Shown: positions 8,372 to 19,174, numbered from the stretch's first letter. The stretch: DNA of 64,000 nucleotides from Acetohalobium arabaticum DSM 5501 (GCF_000144695.1 NC_014378.1:1946043-2010042); one strand, 5' to 3'. Translations and numbers: made by a program. Notes: generated by a model from the letters alone, not told the origin.

Positions 8372-9613
8372 CTAAAATACAAATTTAGCTCTAGATAATC
8401 TATCTTTAATTTCATCAATTACTTGCTGTTCCTCTTCTTCTCCCTCAGCTACAAAAGTAACAGAAAATCTTACAAAGGAACCAGCATCATCCCAAGGAAC
8501 TGCTGAAATCAGATGTTCCTTAATTAGATATTGACAGAATTCCTCAGCATTCTCAAACTCAATACCATCTTCAGTTCCTTTTGGAATTGGAACATAGAGA
8601 TAAAAGGAACCTTTCGGCTTCTCAGCTTCAAACCCTAAATCCTGCAGTGCATCAACTAACATATTATGACGTCTAGAATACTTTTTAGACGTCTTTTCTG
8701 TAATCTCTGGATGGTTTAAAGCATATACACAGGCTTGTTGAATCGCCTTAAACTGACCAGAATCATTATTATCCTTAACAGTAGCAAAGGCATTCACAAC
8801 TAACGGATTCCCAGCTACAAAAGCCATTCGCCAGCCAGTCATATTGAAGGCTTTGGATAGTGATTGAATCTCAATTCCTACTTCTTTAGCTCCCGGTACT
8901 GACAAGAAAGACAGCGGCTCATAGCCGTCAAAGGTCAATCCAGCATAGGCAGCATCGTGAATTACAATAATATCATTTTCTTTAGCAAACTCTACTACCT
9001 CAGCAAAGAATTCTTTATTGGCTACAGCTCCAGTTGGATTATTAGGATAATTGATATAAAGTAGCTTAGCCCTCTCTTTCTCTTCTTCATTTAAACTGTT
9101 TAAATCAGGTAAGAAGTCATTCTCTTTAAGCAGCGGTAGACTAACTACCTCACCGTCTAACCCTTCTGTATTAGTACCCATTACTGGATAGCCAGGCGTA
9201 GTCATAATCGTAATATCGCCGGGATTAATGAAAGCCGAAGGCAGCATAGCTAGAGCGGGTTTAGAACCAATAGAGTGATTTATCTCCGTCTCTGGATCTA
9301 AACCTTCAACATCGAATACTTCTGCCATATATTCAGCAGCTGCTTCCTTAAAGGCAAAAATACCATTATCTGCATAACCGCGGTTTTCCCACTTCTGAGC
9401 TTCTTCATAAAGCCGTTCAATAACTCCATCATCAGCCATCCAATCCGGCTCACCAACACCTAAATCTATTAATTCAACCTCTGGATTTTCTTCTTTAGCA
9501 GCTTCTTTAGCCCGCTTGATCTTTTCAAACTTATAAAGTACATCTCCTTTACCAAACTGCTCACCACCGATTCTTTCTGCAAACTGCTGTTGAATATAAC
9601 TCTCTTCTGTCAT
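8372..9613 (-). CDS. dapL: LL-diaminopimelate aminotransferase-like PLP enzyme
   Basis: A class I/II aminotransferase of 413 residues. AGGAGG eight bases upstream favours the ATG at 9613 over one two codons earlier. Visible motifs are GVGEPDW, YPNNPTGA, HDAAYAGL (containing the PLP-binding Asp and Tyr) and SLSKAFNMTGWR with the Schiff-base Lys. It lies 40 bp after dapF in the same transcription unit, so a DAP-pathway transaminase converting tetrahydrodipicolinate to LL-DAP is the best reading. The gene symbol rests on that context; another amino acid transaminase is possible. Confidence 0.8.
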   Translation of the reverse strand: MTEESYIQQQFAERIGGEQFGKGDVLYKFEKIKRAKEAAKEENPEVELIDLGVGEPDWMADDGVIERLYEEAQKWENRGYADNGIFAFKEAAAEYMAEVFDVEGLDPETEINHSIGSKPALAMLPSAFINPGDITIMTTPGYPVMGTNTEGLDGEVVSLPLLKENDFLPDLNSLNEEEKERAKLLYINYPNNPTGAVANKEFFAEVVEFAKENDIIVIHDAAYAGLTFDGYEPLSFLSVPGAKEVGIEIQSLSKAFNMTGWRMAFVAGNPLVVNAFATVKDNNDSGQFKAIQQACVYALNHPEITEKTSKKYSRRHNMLVDALQDLGFEAEKPKGSFYLYVPIPKGTEDGIEFENAEEFCQYLIKEHLISAVPWDDAGSFVRFSVTFVAEGEEEEQQVIDEIKDRLSRAKFVF

Positions 9614-9652
9614 ACTCATCTCCTCCTTAGATTAATTTAGTTAAGTAATAAT

Positions 9653-10492
9653 TTATTTTATCCACTCGCCTACAAATACTTCCTCAGCTGGACCAGTCAT
9701 ATAGACATGACTGTCCTCAGTCCACTCTATAGTCAAGTCTCCGCCCAATAGATGGACTTCAACTTTTTGATTAGTATAATCATTTAAAATTGAAGCCACT
9801 GTTGAACCACAGGCTCCGGTACCACAGGCTAAAGTAACTCCTGCTCCCCGCTCCCAAACGCGCATCTTAATTTCGGATCTATTCATTACTTCAATGAACT
9901 CAACATTTGTCTTCTCTGGAAACCGTGGATGCTCTTCAATTTTAGGTCCCACTTCTGTAACTGGAAAATCATCAGCATCATCAACAAAGATAACAGTATG
10001 AGGATTTCCCATAGAAACAGCAGTAATCTCATACTCCTCATTCTCAACTTCTAACTTCTCTTTTATTACTTTATCCTTATTAACTCCGGTAATCGGAATA
10101 TCGGTACTACCCAAACCAGGCTGGCCCATATCTACCTGAACAGCTTCAACTTGGTCTTTCTCAATTATTAACTCAGGAACTATAATTCCAGCTAGAGTTT
10201 CTACTCTGATTTTAGTCTTTTCTGTTAAGTCACGATCATAGAGATACTTACCAAAACAGCGAATAGCATTTCCGCACATTTCCGGTTCACTGCCGTCAGG
10301 ATTGAAGATTCTCATTCTAAAATCAGCTTCTTCCTGCTTTGATGGTAAAATCAAAACTAATCCATCAGCCCCAACTCCAAAATGCCGATCACAAATAGCT
10401 TCAGCTAATTGATTAGGGTCAGCAATATCTTCATTAAATCCATTAACCATCACAAAATCATTGCCTAAACCATGCATTTTAGTAAACTCCAT
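9653..10492 (-). CDS. dapF: Diaminopimelate epimerase
   Basis: Cytoplasmic epimerase converting LL-DAP to meso-DAP for lysine and peptidoglycan. The 279 residues match the family length. Both catalytic cysteines are visible in their signatures, PEMCGNAIRCFG (about residue 73) and ACGTGACGS (about residue 219), together with MHGLGNDFV at the start and MGNPHTVIF. It is transcribed with the downstream aminotransferase. Confidence 0.97.
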   Translation of the reverse strand: MEFTKMHGLGNDFVMVNGFNEDIADPNQLAEAICDRHFGVGADGLVLILPSKQEEADFRMRIFNPDGSEPEMCGNAIRCFGKYLYDRDLTEKTKIRVETLAGIIVPELIIEKDQVEAVQVDMGQPGLGSTDIPITGVNKDKVIKEKLEVENEEYEITAVSMGNPHTVIFVDDADDFPVTEVGPKIEEHPRFPEKTNVEFIEVMNRSEIKMRVWERGAGVTLACGTGACGSTVASILNDYTNQKVEVHLLGGDLTIEWTEDSHVYMTGPAEEVFVGEWIK

Positions 10493-10581
10493 CTAACTTC
10501 TCCTCTCCTCTTATTACTATCAAAAGAATCCATCATTAAAATTACTTCTCTATTCTAACATCTAATCCTGCAAAGTTGTAG

Positions 10582-10610
10582 AAAAAAGCACACAGCAGTT
10601 AACTGTGTGC
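10582..10610 (-). terminator. Intrinsic terminator after pyk
   Basis: GCACACAG/CTGTGTGC, an 8-bp perfect stem with a 7-base loop, followed by six U on the reverse strand, 10 bp past the pyk stop. Confidence 0.9.
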
Positions 10611-10620
10611 AGAAATGATT

Positions 10621-12375
10621 TTACAAAACATTGGCTTCTCCTTTATATACTAAACCGCGGACGCTATCGACAGTTACCAGCTCCCCATCCTCTAACATTT
10701 CCATAGCATCATAAGCACCTACTACTGCCGGAATACCTAAGTTTAAACTAACGATAGCAGCATGAGAAGTAAGACCAGCCTCTTCAGTAATTACAGCTTC
10801 TGCTTTCTTCATTGCTGGTACAAAGTCTCTATCAGTACTATGAGTAACTAATACATCTCCTTCTTTCATCTTCTCGTTAGCTTCATCAGGATCATCTACA
10901 ATACAGACTCGTCCACTGAAAGCAGTCTTGCCGATTCCCGTCCCTCGTACAATAGCTTCTCCGACAATATGCACCCTAAGTAGATTAGTAGTACCGGATA
11001 CACCAACAGGAGTTCCAGCGGTCAAGACAATTAAATCGCCCATATTAATATATCCAGCCTCTAAAGCTCCCCGAACTGAAACTTCAAACATATCATCAGT
11101 AGAAGCAGTATCTTCTACTACAATAGGCTTAACTCCCCAGGATAAAGCTAACTGTTTACAGACTTTAGGATTTGGTGTAGCTGCAATTACTGGAGAATAA
11201 GGACGGTATTTAGAAACCATACGGGCAGTATGCCCAGAGCTGGTAGAAGTAATAATCGCCGAGGCTCCTAAATCATGAGCAGTTTCACAGGTTGAATAGC
11301 TAATTGAATCTGTAACTGTCCGCGGCGGCACCATATTCTTCTGTGCCATCTGTTTAGCATACTGTTCAGATTCTTCGATTTCTTGAGCAATCTTGGCCAT
11401 AGTTTCTACTGATCTTACAGGATACTCTCCCATTGCTGTCTCTCCTGATAACATTGTAGCATCAGTTCCATCTAAAATAGCATTAGCTACATCACTTGCT
11501 TCTGCCCTAGTCGGTCGGGGATTTCGAATCATAGAATCAAGCATCTGAGTAGCAGTAATTACCGGCTTACCTTCCCTATTACATTTATCAATCATCATCT
11601 TTTGGGCTGCTGGAACCTGTTCTGTAGGAATTTCAACTCCTAGATCACCCCGAGCAACCATAATTCCACTAGAAACTTCAATAATTTCATCAATATTTTC
11701 GACGCCTTCTTCACTTTCTATCTTAGATATAATCTTAATATCAGCATCATCTTTTTCTAAAATACGCTTAATCTCTAATACATCGGAAGCTTTACGAATA
11801 AACGAAGCAGCAATGAAATCTACATCCAGTTCAATTCCAAACTTAATATCAGCTGCATCTTTGTCAGTAATTGCTGGTAAATTAACAGAAACTCCAGGCA
11901 GATTTACTCCTTTACGTAATCCTAACTGCCCACCATTAAGCACTGTGCATTCTACCTCAGTATCAGAAATATTATCTATTTCCAATTCAATTAATCCATC
12001 ATCAATCAGAATAGTTCCGCCTACTTCAACATCTTTAGGAAGATCGTTATACGAAACAGATACTCTCTTATCATCACCTTCAATCTCTTCTGTTGTTAGT
12101 ACAAACTTCTCCCCTTCCTTTAGCGTAACCTCCTCATCATTCTTTAACATACCGGTTCTAACCTCTGGACCTTTAGTATCAAGCATAATAGCTACCGGCT
12201 TTCCCTTCTGAGCAGCTAAGTTTCTTACTCTTTGAATCCTTTCTTTATGCTCCTGGTGATTACCATGAGAAAAGTTCATCCGCGCTACATTCATTCCAGC
12301 ATCAATCAACTGTGATAAAGTCTCTTCATCATCACTTCCGGGACCAATAGTACATACAATCTTTGTCCTTCTCAT
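10621..12375 (-). CDS. pyk: Pyruvate kinase with carboxy-terminal PEP-utilizing (swivel) domain
   Basis: Converts PEP and ADP to pyruvate and ATP in glycolysis. The 584 residues exceed the roughly 475 of the core enzyme. The core carries RRTKIVCTIGP, the MLDTKGPEVRTG stretch, SKIES and the signature MVARGDLGVEIP. From about residue 480 there is an extra domain with LTSHAAIVSLNLGIPAVVGA, the PEP-synthase/enzyme I-type swivel domain found in Bacillus-type pyruvate kinases. Last gene of the accD-accA-pfkA-pyk cluster. Confidence 0.97.
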   Translation of the reverse strand: MRRTKIVCTIGPGSDDEETLSQLIDAGMNVARMNFSHGNHQEHKERIQRVRNLAAQKGKPVAIMLDTKGPEVRTGMLKNDEEVTLKEGEKFVLTTEEIEGDDKRVSVSYNDLPKDVEVGGTILIDDGLIELEIDNISDTEVECTVLNGGQLGLRKGVNLPGVSVNLPAITDKDAADIKFGIELDVDFIAASFIRKASDVLEIKRILEKDDADIKIISKIESEEGVENIDEIIEVSSGIMVARGDLGVEIPTEQVPAAQKMMIDKCNREGKPVITATQMLDSMIRNPRPTRAEASDVANAILDGTDATMLSGETAMGEYPVRSVETMAKIAQEIEESEQYAKQMAQKNMVPPRTVTDSISYSTCETAHDLGASAIITSTSSGHTARMVSKYRPYSPVIAATPNPKVCKQLALSWGVKPIVVEDTASTDDMFEVSVRGALEAGYINMGDLIVLTAGTPVGVSGTTNLLRVHIVGEAIVRGTGIGKTAFSGRVCIVDDPDEANEKMKEGDVLVTHSTDRDFVPAMKKAEAVITEEAGLTSHAAIVSLNLGIPAVVGAYDAMEMLEDGELVTVDSVRGLVYKGEANVL

Positions 12376-12455
12376 AAATACTCCTCCTTTATTTCCTTAA
12401 AAACTACCTATATCAATTACCTCCCCTATTATATTATAAAATGTTAGGTGAATTA

Positions 12456-13454
12456 TTATAATGATAAGATATCTGCTAATTTATAGATTTCTTTATTTAA
12501 ATCCTTAGATCTGGTTAAAGACTCTTCGATTGGAAAGCTTTTAACCTCTTCATGAACAACGCCTACCATTTTATTAGTTTCTCCTTCTAATAAAAGATCA
12601 ACAGCTGCTGCACCTAAGCGGCTGCCTAAAATCCTATCCTGAGCTGTGGGAATCCCGCCGCGCTGCAGATGGCCCAAGACAGTAACTCTCGTCTCAAAAC
12701 CGGTTCTATTACTGATTTCTTCTGCTATAGCAAAGGCCTGGCTTTCATTATTATCAGTTGAAGAGGTAAAATCCTGTTCAATCCCTTCCGCTACTAAAAT
12801 AATACTATGCAGTTTACCGCGCTCATAACCATGGTTTAACTTTTCACAGACTTCTTCAAGGCTAAAATCTATCTCCGGTACTAGAATTGATTCTGCTCCA
12901 CCAGCTAATCCAGACATCAAGGTTAAGATTCCAGAATGCCGCCCCATAGTTTCCACTACAAAGGTCCGTTCATGAGAAGTAGCCGTATCTCTAATCTTAT
13001 TAATAGCATCTAAAATAGTATTCATTGCTGTATCATAACCAATAGAATAATCAGTACAGGCAATATCATTATCTATAGTGGCAGGAACTCCAACTACCTT
13101 AATATCCGATTCCTCACTGAGTAACTGAGCTCCCTTAAAAGAACCATCACCGCCGATCACTATCAATCCTTCAATTCCGCCGTATTTTAGCTGTTCAATA
13201 GCTTTTTTACGTCCTGCTTCAGTTCTGAATTCTTCACAGCGAGCAGAATGTAGCATAGTCCCGCCCCGATGGATAATATCAGCTACAGAACCGCGGTCCA
13301 TTACCATAAAATCACTTTCGATAACACCAGTATAACCGCGTTTAATGCCGATTATTTCTAATCCCTCATAGATAGCCTTTCTGGTTACTGCCCTAACAGC
13401 AGCATTCATACCCGGTGCATCTCCACCACTAGTCAAGACACCAATTTTATCCAT
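12456..13454 (-). CDS. pfkA: ATP-dependent 6-phosphofructokinase
   Basis: Phosphorylates fructose 6-phosphate in glycolysis. Signatures are GVLTSGGDAPGMNAAVRA at the start, GGDGSFKGA, PATIDNDIACTDYSIGYDTA with the catalytic Asp, METMGRHSG and the LGHLQRGGIPTAQDRILGSR family pattern. Length 332 is near the usual 320. Gly-Gly-Asp-Gly in the nucleotide site suggests ATP rather than pyrophosphate use. It lies between accA and pyk in the classical Firmicutes order. Confidence 0.97.
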   Translation of the reverse strand: MDKIGVLTSGGDAPGMNAAVRAVTRKAIYEGLEIIGIKRGYTGVIESDFMVMDRGSVADIIHRGGTMLHSARCEEFRTEAGRKKAIEQLKYGGIEGLIVIGGDGSFKGAQLLSEESDIKVVGVPATIDNDIACTDYSIGYDTAMNTILDAINKIRDTATSHERTFVVETMGRHSGILTLMSGLAGGAESILVPEIDFSLEEVCEKLNHGYERGKLHSIILVAEGIEQDFTSSTDNNESQAFAIAEEISNRTGFETRVTVLGHLQRGGIPTAQDRILGSRLGAAAVDLLLEGETNKMVGVVHEEVKSFPIEESLTRSKDLNKEIYKLADILSL

Positions 13455-13487
13455 TGATTAGCCTCCTGATAAATATTAAAGAAACTT

Positions 13488-14444
13488 TTATTCATTATAT
13501 TCCCCAATTCGTCTAAATTTATCATACCTTTGGTCTAACATCTCTTTTATTGATAACTGCTCCACCTCTTGTAGGCTATCTAAAACAGCTTCTTTTAACA
13601 ATTCACCACTTTTAGTAAAGTCTTTATGAGCACCGCCTATCGGTTCAGGAACTATGTCATCTATAATTTCCAATTCTAATAGGTCCTCAGCTGTCAACTT
13701 CAATGCCTTGGCCGCTGTTTTTGCTTCAGCAGCATCCTTCCAGAGAATAGCTGCACAGGCTTCAGGAGAACAGACAGAATAATATGTATACTCCATCATC
13801 ATTACTTTATCGCCAACTCCAATGCCTAAAGCTCCCCCGCTGCCGCCTTCACCAGTAATAACTACAATAATCGGTACTTCTAAGCTTCCCATCTCTCTCA
13901 TATTTCGGGCTATAGCTTCAGCCTGGCCGCGCTCTTCAGCGCCAATTCCAGGAAATGCTCCTGGAGTATTAACTAAAGACAGAATAGGACGATTAAACTT
14001 TTCAGCCTGTTTCATCAACCGTAGTGCTTTTCGATAGCCTTCCGGATGGGCCATACCGAAGTTACGGTTAAGATTATCCTTAGTATCCTTACCTTTCTGA
14101 TGGCCAATAATAGTTAAAGGTTGAGCTCCTATTTTACCTATCCCTCCTATTAAAGCCTGGTCATCTCCAAAATTCCTATCGCCGTGTAATTCAATAAAAT
14201 CATCACAGATTAAATCAATATAATCAAAAGTCGTAGGACGCTCAGCATGTCGGGCCAACTTTAATATCTGCCACGGTTCTAACTCATCATAAATTTCTTC
14301 CTTTAATTGAGCAGACCGATGCTTTAAAGTTTCAATTTCATCAGTTAAATCTATATCCTTTTCCTCCATAAACTGTTTTAATTCTTTAATCTTATCCTCT
14401 AATTCCAACAGTGGTTTTTCAAATTCTAAATTATTATTGGCCAT
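13488..14444 (-). CDS. accA: Acetyl-CoA carboxylase carboxyltransferase subunit alpha
   Basis: Transfers carboxyl from carboxybiotin to acetyl-CoA with AccD, the first step of fatty acid synthesis. Visible: amino-terminal helical region, then the crotonase-type core with [34 protein letters not shown] and [16 protein letters not shown]. The frame also allows a GTG start three codons upstream; the ATG (MANNN) overlaps the end of accD by 11 bp. The biotin carboxyl carrier and biotin carboxylase genes are not in the window. Confidence 0.96.
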   Translation of the reverse strand: MANNNLEFEKPLLELEDKIKELKQFMEEKDIDLTDEIETLKHRSAQLKEEIYDELEPWQILKLARHAERPTTFDYIDLICDDFIELHGDRNFGDDQALIGGIGKIGAQPLTIIGHQKGKDTKDNLNRNFGMAHPEGYRKALRLMKQAEKFNRPILSLVNTPGAFPGIGAEERGQAEAIARNMREMGSLEVPIIVVITGEGGSGGALGIGVGDKVMMMEYTYYSVCSPEACAAILWKDAAEAKTAAKALKLTAEDLLELEIIDDIVPEPIGGAHKDFTKSGELLKEAVLDSLQEVEQLSIKEMLDQRYDKFRRIGEYNE

Positions 14445-15342
14445 CTGCCTCACCCCGCAAACTATGAATATCTAAAGTTCTGACTAATATATCCTTCATA
14501 TCTTTCCGATTTACTACTTTATCCACCATACCATGTTCTAATTGAAACTCAGAAGTCTGAAAACCGTCAGGTAGATCCTTATTTATCGTCTGTTTAATAA
14601 CTCTAGGACCAGCAAAACCAATCTTGGCATCAGCTTCAGCAATAATTATATCGCCTAAAGAAGCAAAGCTAGCCGATACTCCTCCATAAGTAGGATCAGT
14701 TAAAACAGATATGTATAAGTGGCCTGCTTTATCCAGTCTGGATAAAGCAAGGCTGGTTTTAGGCATCTGCATCAAGGATAACATTCCTTCATACATTCGG
14801 GCACCACCGCCACCACCGGAAATAATAATCAGAGGCAGCTCTTTATCTAAAGCAGCTTCAATTGCCCGCGTAATCTTTTCACCTACAACCGAGTTCATAC
14901 TTCCCATCAGAAAATTAGCATCAACAATGCCTAAGATTACTTCATGTCCGCCTATCTTAGCTTCACCAGTTACAGCCGCTTCATTTAAACCAGTCTTTTC
15001 TTGATATTTTTTTAACTTTTCTTCATAATCAGGAAAATCTAATGGATTTGTCGTCTCTAATTTCTTATCATATTCTTTAAATTCTCCTTCATCAACTAAA
15101 ATATTTAACCGTTCCTGTGCATTTAACCGAAAGTGATAACCACACTCCAGACAGACTTTTAAATTTTCAGCCAACTTTTTATTAAAGATAATTTCTCCAC
15201 AATTTTTACATTTGGTCCATAATTCTTCTTTTATCTGTCCTTTCCCCTTTTCTTTCCGCTTTTTATTCTCATCATCTTCTTCTCTCTGTCTCTTAACTGT
15301 TACATATTTAGATTTTTTACCGCCAAACCAATCTTTAAACAT
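14434..15342 (-). CDS. accD: Acetyl-CoA carboxylase carboxyltransferase subunit beta
   Basis: Partner of AccA. Shows the amino-terminal zinc ribbon ([10 protein letters not shown] ... VCLECGYHF), then the carboxyltransferase core with [20 protein letters not shown] and the [15 protein letters not shown] segment. A GAGGGG ribosome site seven bases before the ATG at 15342 favours this over a GTG three codons upstream. First gene of the accD-accA-pfkA-pyk cluster. Confidence 0.96.
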   Translation of the reverse strand: MFKDWFGGKKSKYVTVKRQREEDDENKKRKEKGKGQIKEELWTKCKNCGEIIFNKKLAENLKVCLECGYHFRLNAQERLNILVDEGEFKEYDKKLETTNPLDFPDYEEKLKKYQEKTGLNEAAVTGEAKIGGHEVILGIVDANFLMGSMNSVVGEKITRAIEAALDKELPLIIISGGGGGARMYEGMLSLMQMPKTSLALSRLDKAGHLYISVLTDPTYGGVSASFASLGDIIIAEADAKIGFAGPRVIKQTINKDLPDGFQTSEFQLEHGMVDKVVNRKDMKDILVRTLDIHSLRGEADGQ

Positions 15343-15496
15343 ATAATTCACCCCTCTAAAGCTAAATATTACCAGATATAATATCTATAATAGTATATCC
15401 TAACATTCATTTTTTAATTCTTGCCCAGTTTTTATCCTCTATATATTATATATATTGAAAGTAATTTACAGCAGTAAAAATATTAAACATAAAATT

Positions 15497-15528
15497 ATGA
15501 GCAGCATAATCTACATTATACTGCCCAT
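15497..15528 (-). repeat. Hairpin related to the downstream symporter terminator
   Basis: A 14-bp inverted repeat around a 4-base loop. In the reverse-strand transcript two of the pairs are G-U, so it folds fully there but has two mismatches in a forward transcript. The stem (containing GCAGCATAAT) resembles that of the hairpin at 15615-15657, suggesting a duplicated or repeated terminator-like element. Confidence 0.6.
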
Positions 15529-15604
15529 AGAAATCCTTTTAATATGAATTTTCTTCTCTATCCTCTATTATTCAAACATAACTACAGAATAAATGATAAA
15601 TCAT

Positions 15605-15657
15605 AAAAAAGCTAAATTATGGACAGCATAGAAATCCAACCTATGCTGTCCATAATT
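15605..15657 (-). terminator. Long hairpin terminator after the sodium:solute symporter
   Basis: A perfect 17-bp inverted repeat (arms 15615-15631 and 15641-15657, core GGACAGCATAG) with a 9-base loop, followed on the reverse strand by a short UAGC and six U. It is the first convincing terminator downstream of the trp operon as well as of the symporter. Confidence 0.75.
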
Positions 15658-15691
15658 ATACCATAAAACAGCTAAATTTCAACTGCTCTAT

Positions 15692-17119
15692 CTAAGTAGA
15701 TTCAGATTCAACAACTTCGTTAGGAATATTGGCTGGTGTTTTATCTAACATACTAACCAATAAAAATGTACCTATAGCAATCGGCCAGGCTAAAAATATA
15801 GGATGTGAAACAATACGAATTGCAGGAACAAAAACCCAAACAAATAAAAAGATAATTCCTGTTCCTATAGTCCAAAAAGCAGCACTCTTTTTACAAAGTT
15901 TTGGCGCAAAAATTGTAAAAAGAACCACAACAGTATAAGCAGTAGTTAAAGTTAAGCCTATAAGCAAAGTATCCAGAATACCTTCAACAGTAATAGCTAA
16001 GAGAAAAGTTAACGCAGTTATTACTACAACTACTATACGAGACATGATGTGTTCTTGTTTTTGTGTTATGTCAGTCTGAATATAATTTTTCCAAATATCA
16101 TTGACAACTAAAGTTGAACTACCTAATAACAACCCTACTGTTGTAGATATACTTGAAGCCCATAAACCAGCCAATGTTAAACCGCTTATTATAGCAGGCA
16201 GGTTCAAAATAACTTTTGGTAAAGCCATAGCAGGATCTTCTAACCCTGGAAACTGAACAGCAGCTACAATACCAAACAAAGCACAAATAAACCCAATAGG
16301 TAAAATAATTAACCCGCCTAAAATAAAGCCTCTTTTAGCTGTTTGTCCGTCCTTCGCAGCAAAAGAAATCTGTACAACAGCCTGTGTTGAATGAGTTTGC
16401 GTAATCATAACTATAAACCAAGCAATTATTATTCCAATACCTACTCCAGCTACAGGATCAAACCACTGTAAACCAACCGGCAGATTAGCAACTATATTTG
16501 ATATCCCTCCAGCTTTACTTATACTCATTATTGCTCCAATAATAACTCCTATATAAATAACTATAACATTAATTAAGTTAGTTAATCCTGCTCCCCAATA
16601 ACCACCAATCAATGCAACTCCGCCTAAAACTATAGCAGTCAATAATGCCCCCATATTAACACTGAAAAGCTCCGGTAACAATGAAGCCAGTATAGCACCA
16701 CCGGCAATATACTGTAGAGAAGTAATAACAATCTGAATAATTATCTGACCAATAACTGCAATTACTCGGCCTGCTTCATCATAATAATTTCCGAATAATT
16801 CAGGAATTGTTGTTACAGTCAAATCCCTTAGTCGTGAAGCAGCAGTAAACCCAACAACAATCGCTCCAACAGCCCAGGCTGCATTATACATACCGGCTGA
16901 AATCCCCTGAGTATAAGCACTTTCAGCAACGCCAATTGTAGATGCACCTCCAACAGCCAAACCGGTTAACATTGCAGCCACAATATATGCTGGAAATCCT
17001 CTATCAGCTAAGAAAAATTCTTCTACAATCTCTTCTCCACTTTTAAGCTTTGTAGAATACCAAGCAAGCCCATATAATAACATTATATAGACAATTACAA
17101 TCAACAAAGTTACATTCAT
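15692..17119 (-). CDS. Sodium:solute symporter family transporter
   Basis: A 475-residue membrane protein with about 13 hydrophobic segments. The SSS-family early segment (EEFFLADRGFPAYIVAAMLTGLAVGGASTIGVAE) includes the conserved Gly/Ser-rich second helix. It imports an unidentified solute with sodium, in keeping with a halophile. It follows trpA on the same strand after 74 bp, with no terminator seen between, so it may be read through from the trp operon. An aromatic substrate would be consistent with that but is not shown by the sequence. Ribosome site AGGAGG is strong. Confidence 0.88.
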   Translation of the reverse strand: MNVTLLIVIVYIMLLYGLAWYSTKLKSGEEIVEEFFLADRGFPAYIVAAMLTGLAVGGASTIGVAESAYTQGISAGMYNAAWAVGAIVVGFTAASRLRDLTVTTIPELFGNYYDEAGRVIAVIGQIIIQIVITSLQYIAGGAILASLLPELFSVNMGALLTAIVLGGVALIGGYWGAGLTNLINVIVIYIGVIIGAIMSISKAGGISNIVANLPVGLQWFDPVAGVGIGIIIAWFIVMITQTHSTQAVVQISFAAKDGQTAKRGFILGGLIILPIGFICALFGIVAAVQFPGLEDPAMALPKVILNLPAIISGLTLAGLWASSISTTVGLLLGSSTLVVNDIWKNYIQTDITQKQEHIMSRIVVVVITALTFLLAITVEGILDTLLIGLTLTTAYTVVVLFTIFAPKLCKKSAAFWTIGTGIIFLFVWVFVPAIRIVSHPIFLAWPIAIGTFLLVSMLDKTPANIPNEVVESEST

Positions 17120-17193
17120 TATATTAACCTCCTGATTTTAAAAATAAATTAATAACTGCAGCTACTTAAAGTTGGAGCTTTATCAACAGAAAT

Positions 17194-17991
17194 CTAAAGA
17201 GCCTTCTTTAATCTTTTAACCAAACTACTTACTTCTTTTAACATTACCTCTTCCCTCTGATCTAAGTTTTCAGCTATTCTATCTATAATAGCGCTACCGA
17301 CAATAACTCCTTCGGCATATTTAGCTACCTGGGCTGCCTGCTTGGGAGCAGAAATACCGAATCCTACTGCTAGCGGCTGATCACTATGCTGTCTTACTCT
17401 AGCTAAAAAACCCTGCAGCTGAGATGATAATTTATTTCTAGCTCCTGTTACTCCCAGAGTAGAAACACAGTAGATAAATCCGTCGCTCTGCTGGTTAACT
17501 AATTCCATCCGTTCTTCAGAACTAGTCGGTGCCAATAAGAATATACTGCTTAATTGATCACCGTTTTTAAACTTCTCTACTTCCTCAGCTTCCTCAGGCG
17601 GCAGGTCAGGAATAATTAAGCCGTCTACTCCTACTTCTTCTGCTTTAGAAACTACTTCCTGCAGACTGTACTTATAAAAAGAGTTATAATAACCCATTAA
17701 AATAATTGGAATCTCCACTTCAGTCCTTACTTCTTCGATTAAACCAAATATCTGCTCAAGATCAGCTCCGGCTGATAAAGCTCGCTGAGCTGCCTGTTGA
17801 ATTGTCGGTCCATCGGCCAGTGGATCAGAATAAGGAACTCCTAACTCAATCATATCAACCCCTGAAGCTTCAAACTCTTTAATTAATTTCTTAGTAAACC
17901 CTAATGTTGGATCCCCAGCAGTAATATAGGGCATTAAAGCCGTCTCTTCCTGCTTCTTTAACTGCTTAAACTTCTCTTCAATTCTATTCAT
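17194..17991 (-). CDS. trpA: Tryptophan synthase alpha subunit
   Basis: Cleaves indole-3-glycerol phosphate to indole, which passes to TrpB. The TIM barrel of 265 residues carries the signature [17 protein letters not shown] with the catalytic Asp, the early catalytic Glu region ([11 protein letters not shown]) and VGFGISAP before the phosphate site. The start overlaps the end of trpB by 8 bp. Last recognisable gene of the trp operon. Confidence 0.97.
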   Translation of the reverse strand: MNRIEEKFKQLKKQEETALMPYITAGDPTLGFTKKLIKEFEASGVDMIELGVPYSDPLADGPTIQQAAQRALSAGADLEQIFGLIEEVRTEVEIPIILMGYYNSFYKYSLQEVVSKAEEVGVDGLIIPDLPPEEAEEVEKFKNGDQLSSIFLLAPTSSEERMELVNQQSDGFIYCVSTLGVTGARNKLSSQLQGFLARVRQHSDQPLAVGFGISAPKQAAQVAKYAEGVIVGSAIIDRIAENLDQREEVMLKEVSSLVKRLKKAL

Positions 17992-19174
17992 CGGCTTCTT
18001 CCTCCAATCTGTTGGCTACTGCTTCTACATCTTTATCTCCTCTTCCCGAAAGATTGAGAACTACAATTTCGTTAGAATCTAACTTAGGAGCTAATTCACT
18101 AAGATATGCCACGGCATGAGCACTTTCTAAAGCAGGAATAATTCCTTCTATCTCAGATAATAACTGAAAGCCCTGCAGTGACTCTTCATCTGTTATTGAT
18201 TCATAATCAGCCCGTCCTGTCTCAAAATAATGGCTGTGTTCAGGTCCGACACCTGGATAATCCAGACCGGCTGAAATAGAATGAGCCGGAATAATCTGAC
18301 CATCACTATCCTGCAAAATATAAGACATCGAGCCGTGTAGAACCCCCTGGCTGCCAGCATTCAGTGAAGCAGCATGTTTTGCGGTATCCAACCCTAAGCC
18401 GGCTGCCTCAACACCGATCATCTCCACTTCTTCATCTTCAACAAAAGGGTAAAAAATTCCCATAGCATTGCTGCCGCCGCCGACACAGGCTACTAAATAA
18501 TCAGGCAGTCTACCTTCTAACTCTAGCATCTGTTCCTTTGTTTCTTCTCCGATTACTGCCTGAAAGTCCCTAACTATTTCTGGATAAGGATGAGGTCCAA
18601 CTACCGAACCGATAATATAATGTGTATCCTCTACATTAGTTACCCAGTCTCTAATTGCTTCATTGGTAGCATCCTTTAAGGTCTTAGAGCCGGACTCAAC
18701 AGGAACAACTTCAGCTCCCAATAATTCCATCCGGAAGACATTCATCCTCTGGCGCTCAATATCCTTAACCCCCATATATATCTCACAATCTAAATTGAAA
18801 AGAGCTGCCGCTGTAGCCGTTGCTACTCCGTGCTGCCCGGCTCCAGTTTCGGCAATAATTCTCTCTTTTCCCATTCGGTCAGCCAATAATACCTGTCCGA
18901 TAGTATTATTGATCTTATGGGCACCGGTATGGTTCAAATCCTCCCGCTTTAGATAAATTTTGGCTCCACCTAGCTTTTTTGTTAATCTTTCAGCATAATA
19001 GAGCGGCGACGGACGACCTACATAATCCTTAAGATAGGACTCCAGCTCAGCCTGGAATTCATCATCTTCTTTGTATTTATCATAAGCTGCTTCCAATTCA
19101 TCTAAAGCAGCCATTAGAGTCTCCGGTACATACCTACCGCCAAATTCTCCAAAATAACCTCTTTTATTCTGCAT
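17984..19174 (-). CDS. trpB: Tryptophan synthase beta subunit
   Basis: PLP enzyme joining indole and serine to give tryptophan. A 396-residue TrpB1-type sequence with [28 protein letters not shown] (PLP Lys), [12 protein letters not shown] and [15 protein letters not shown]. It overlaps trpF by 11 bp and trpA by 8 bp, typical of tight translational coupling in the operon. Confidence 0.98.
   Translation of the reverse strand: MQNKRGYFGEFGGRYVPETLMAALDELEAAYDKYKEDDEFQAELESYLKDYVGRPSPLYYAERLTKKLGGAKIYLKREDLNHTGAHKINNTIGQVLLADRMGKERIIAETGAGQHGVATATAAALFNLDCEIYMGVKDIERQRMNVFRMELLGAEVVPVESGSKTLKDATNEAIRDWVTNVEDTHYIIGSVVGPHPYPEIVRDFQAVIGEETKEQMLELEGRLPDYLVACVGGGSNAMGIFYPFVEDEEVEMIGVEAAGLGLDTAKHAASLNAGSQGVLHGSMSYILQDSDGQIIPAHSISAGLDYPGVGPEHSHYFETGRADYESITDEESLQGFQLLSEIEGIIPALESAHAVAYLSELAPKLDSNEIVVLNLSGRGDKDVEAVANRLEEEADE

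Larger units (their letters stand above)
15352..15691. other. Intergenic region upstream of accD with two related hairpins
   Basis: No coding frame is supported. The region holds the A+T-rich accD upstream sequence, in which no clear -35/-10 pair was identified, and two hairpins with related stems listed separately (15497-15528 and 15605-15657). Confidence 0.6.
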
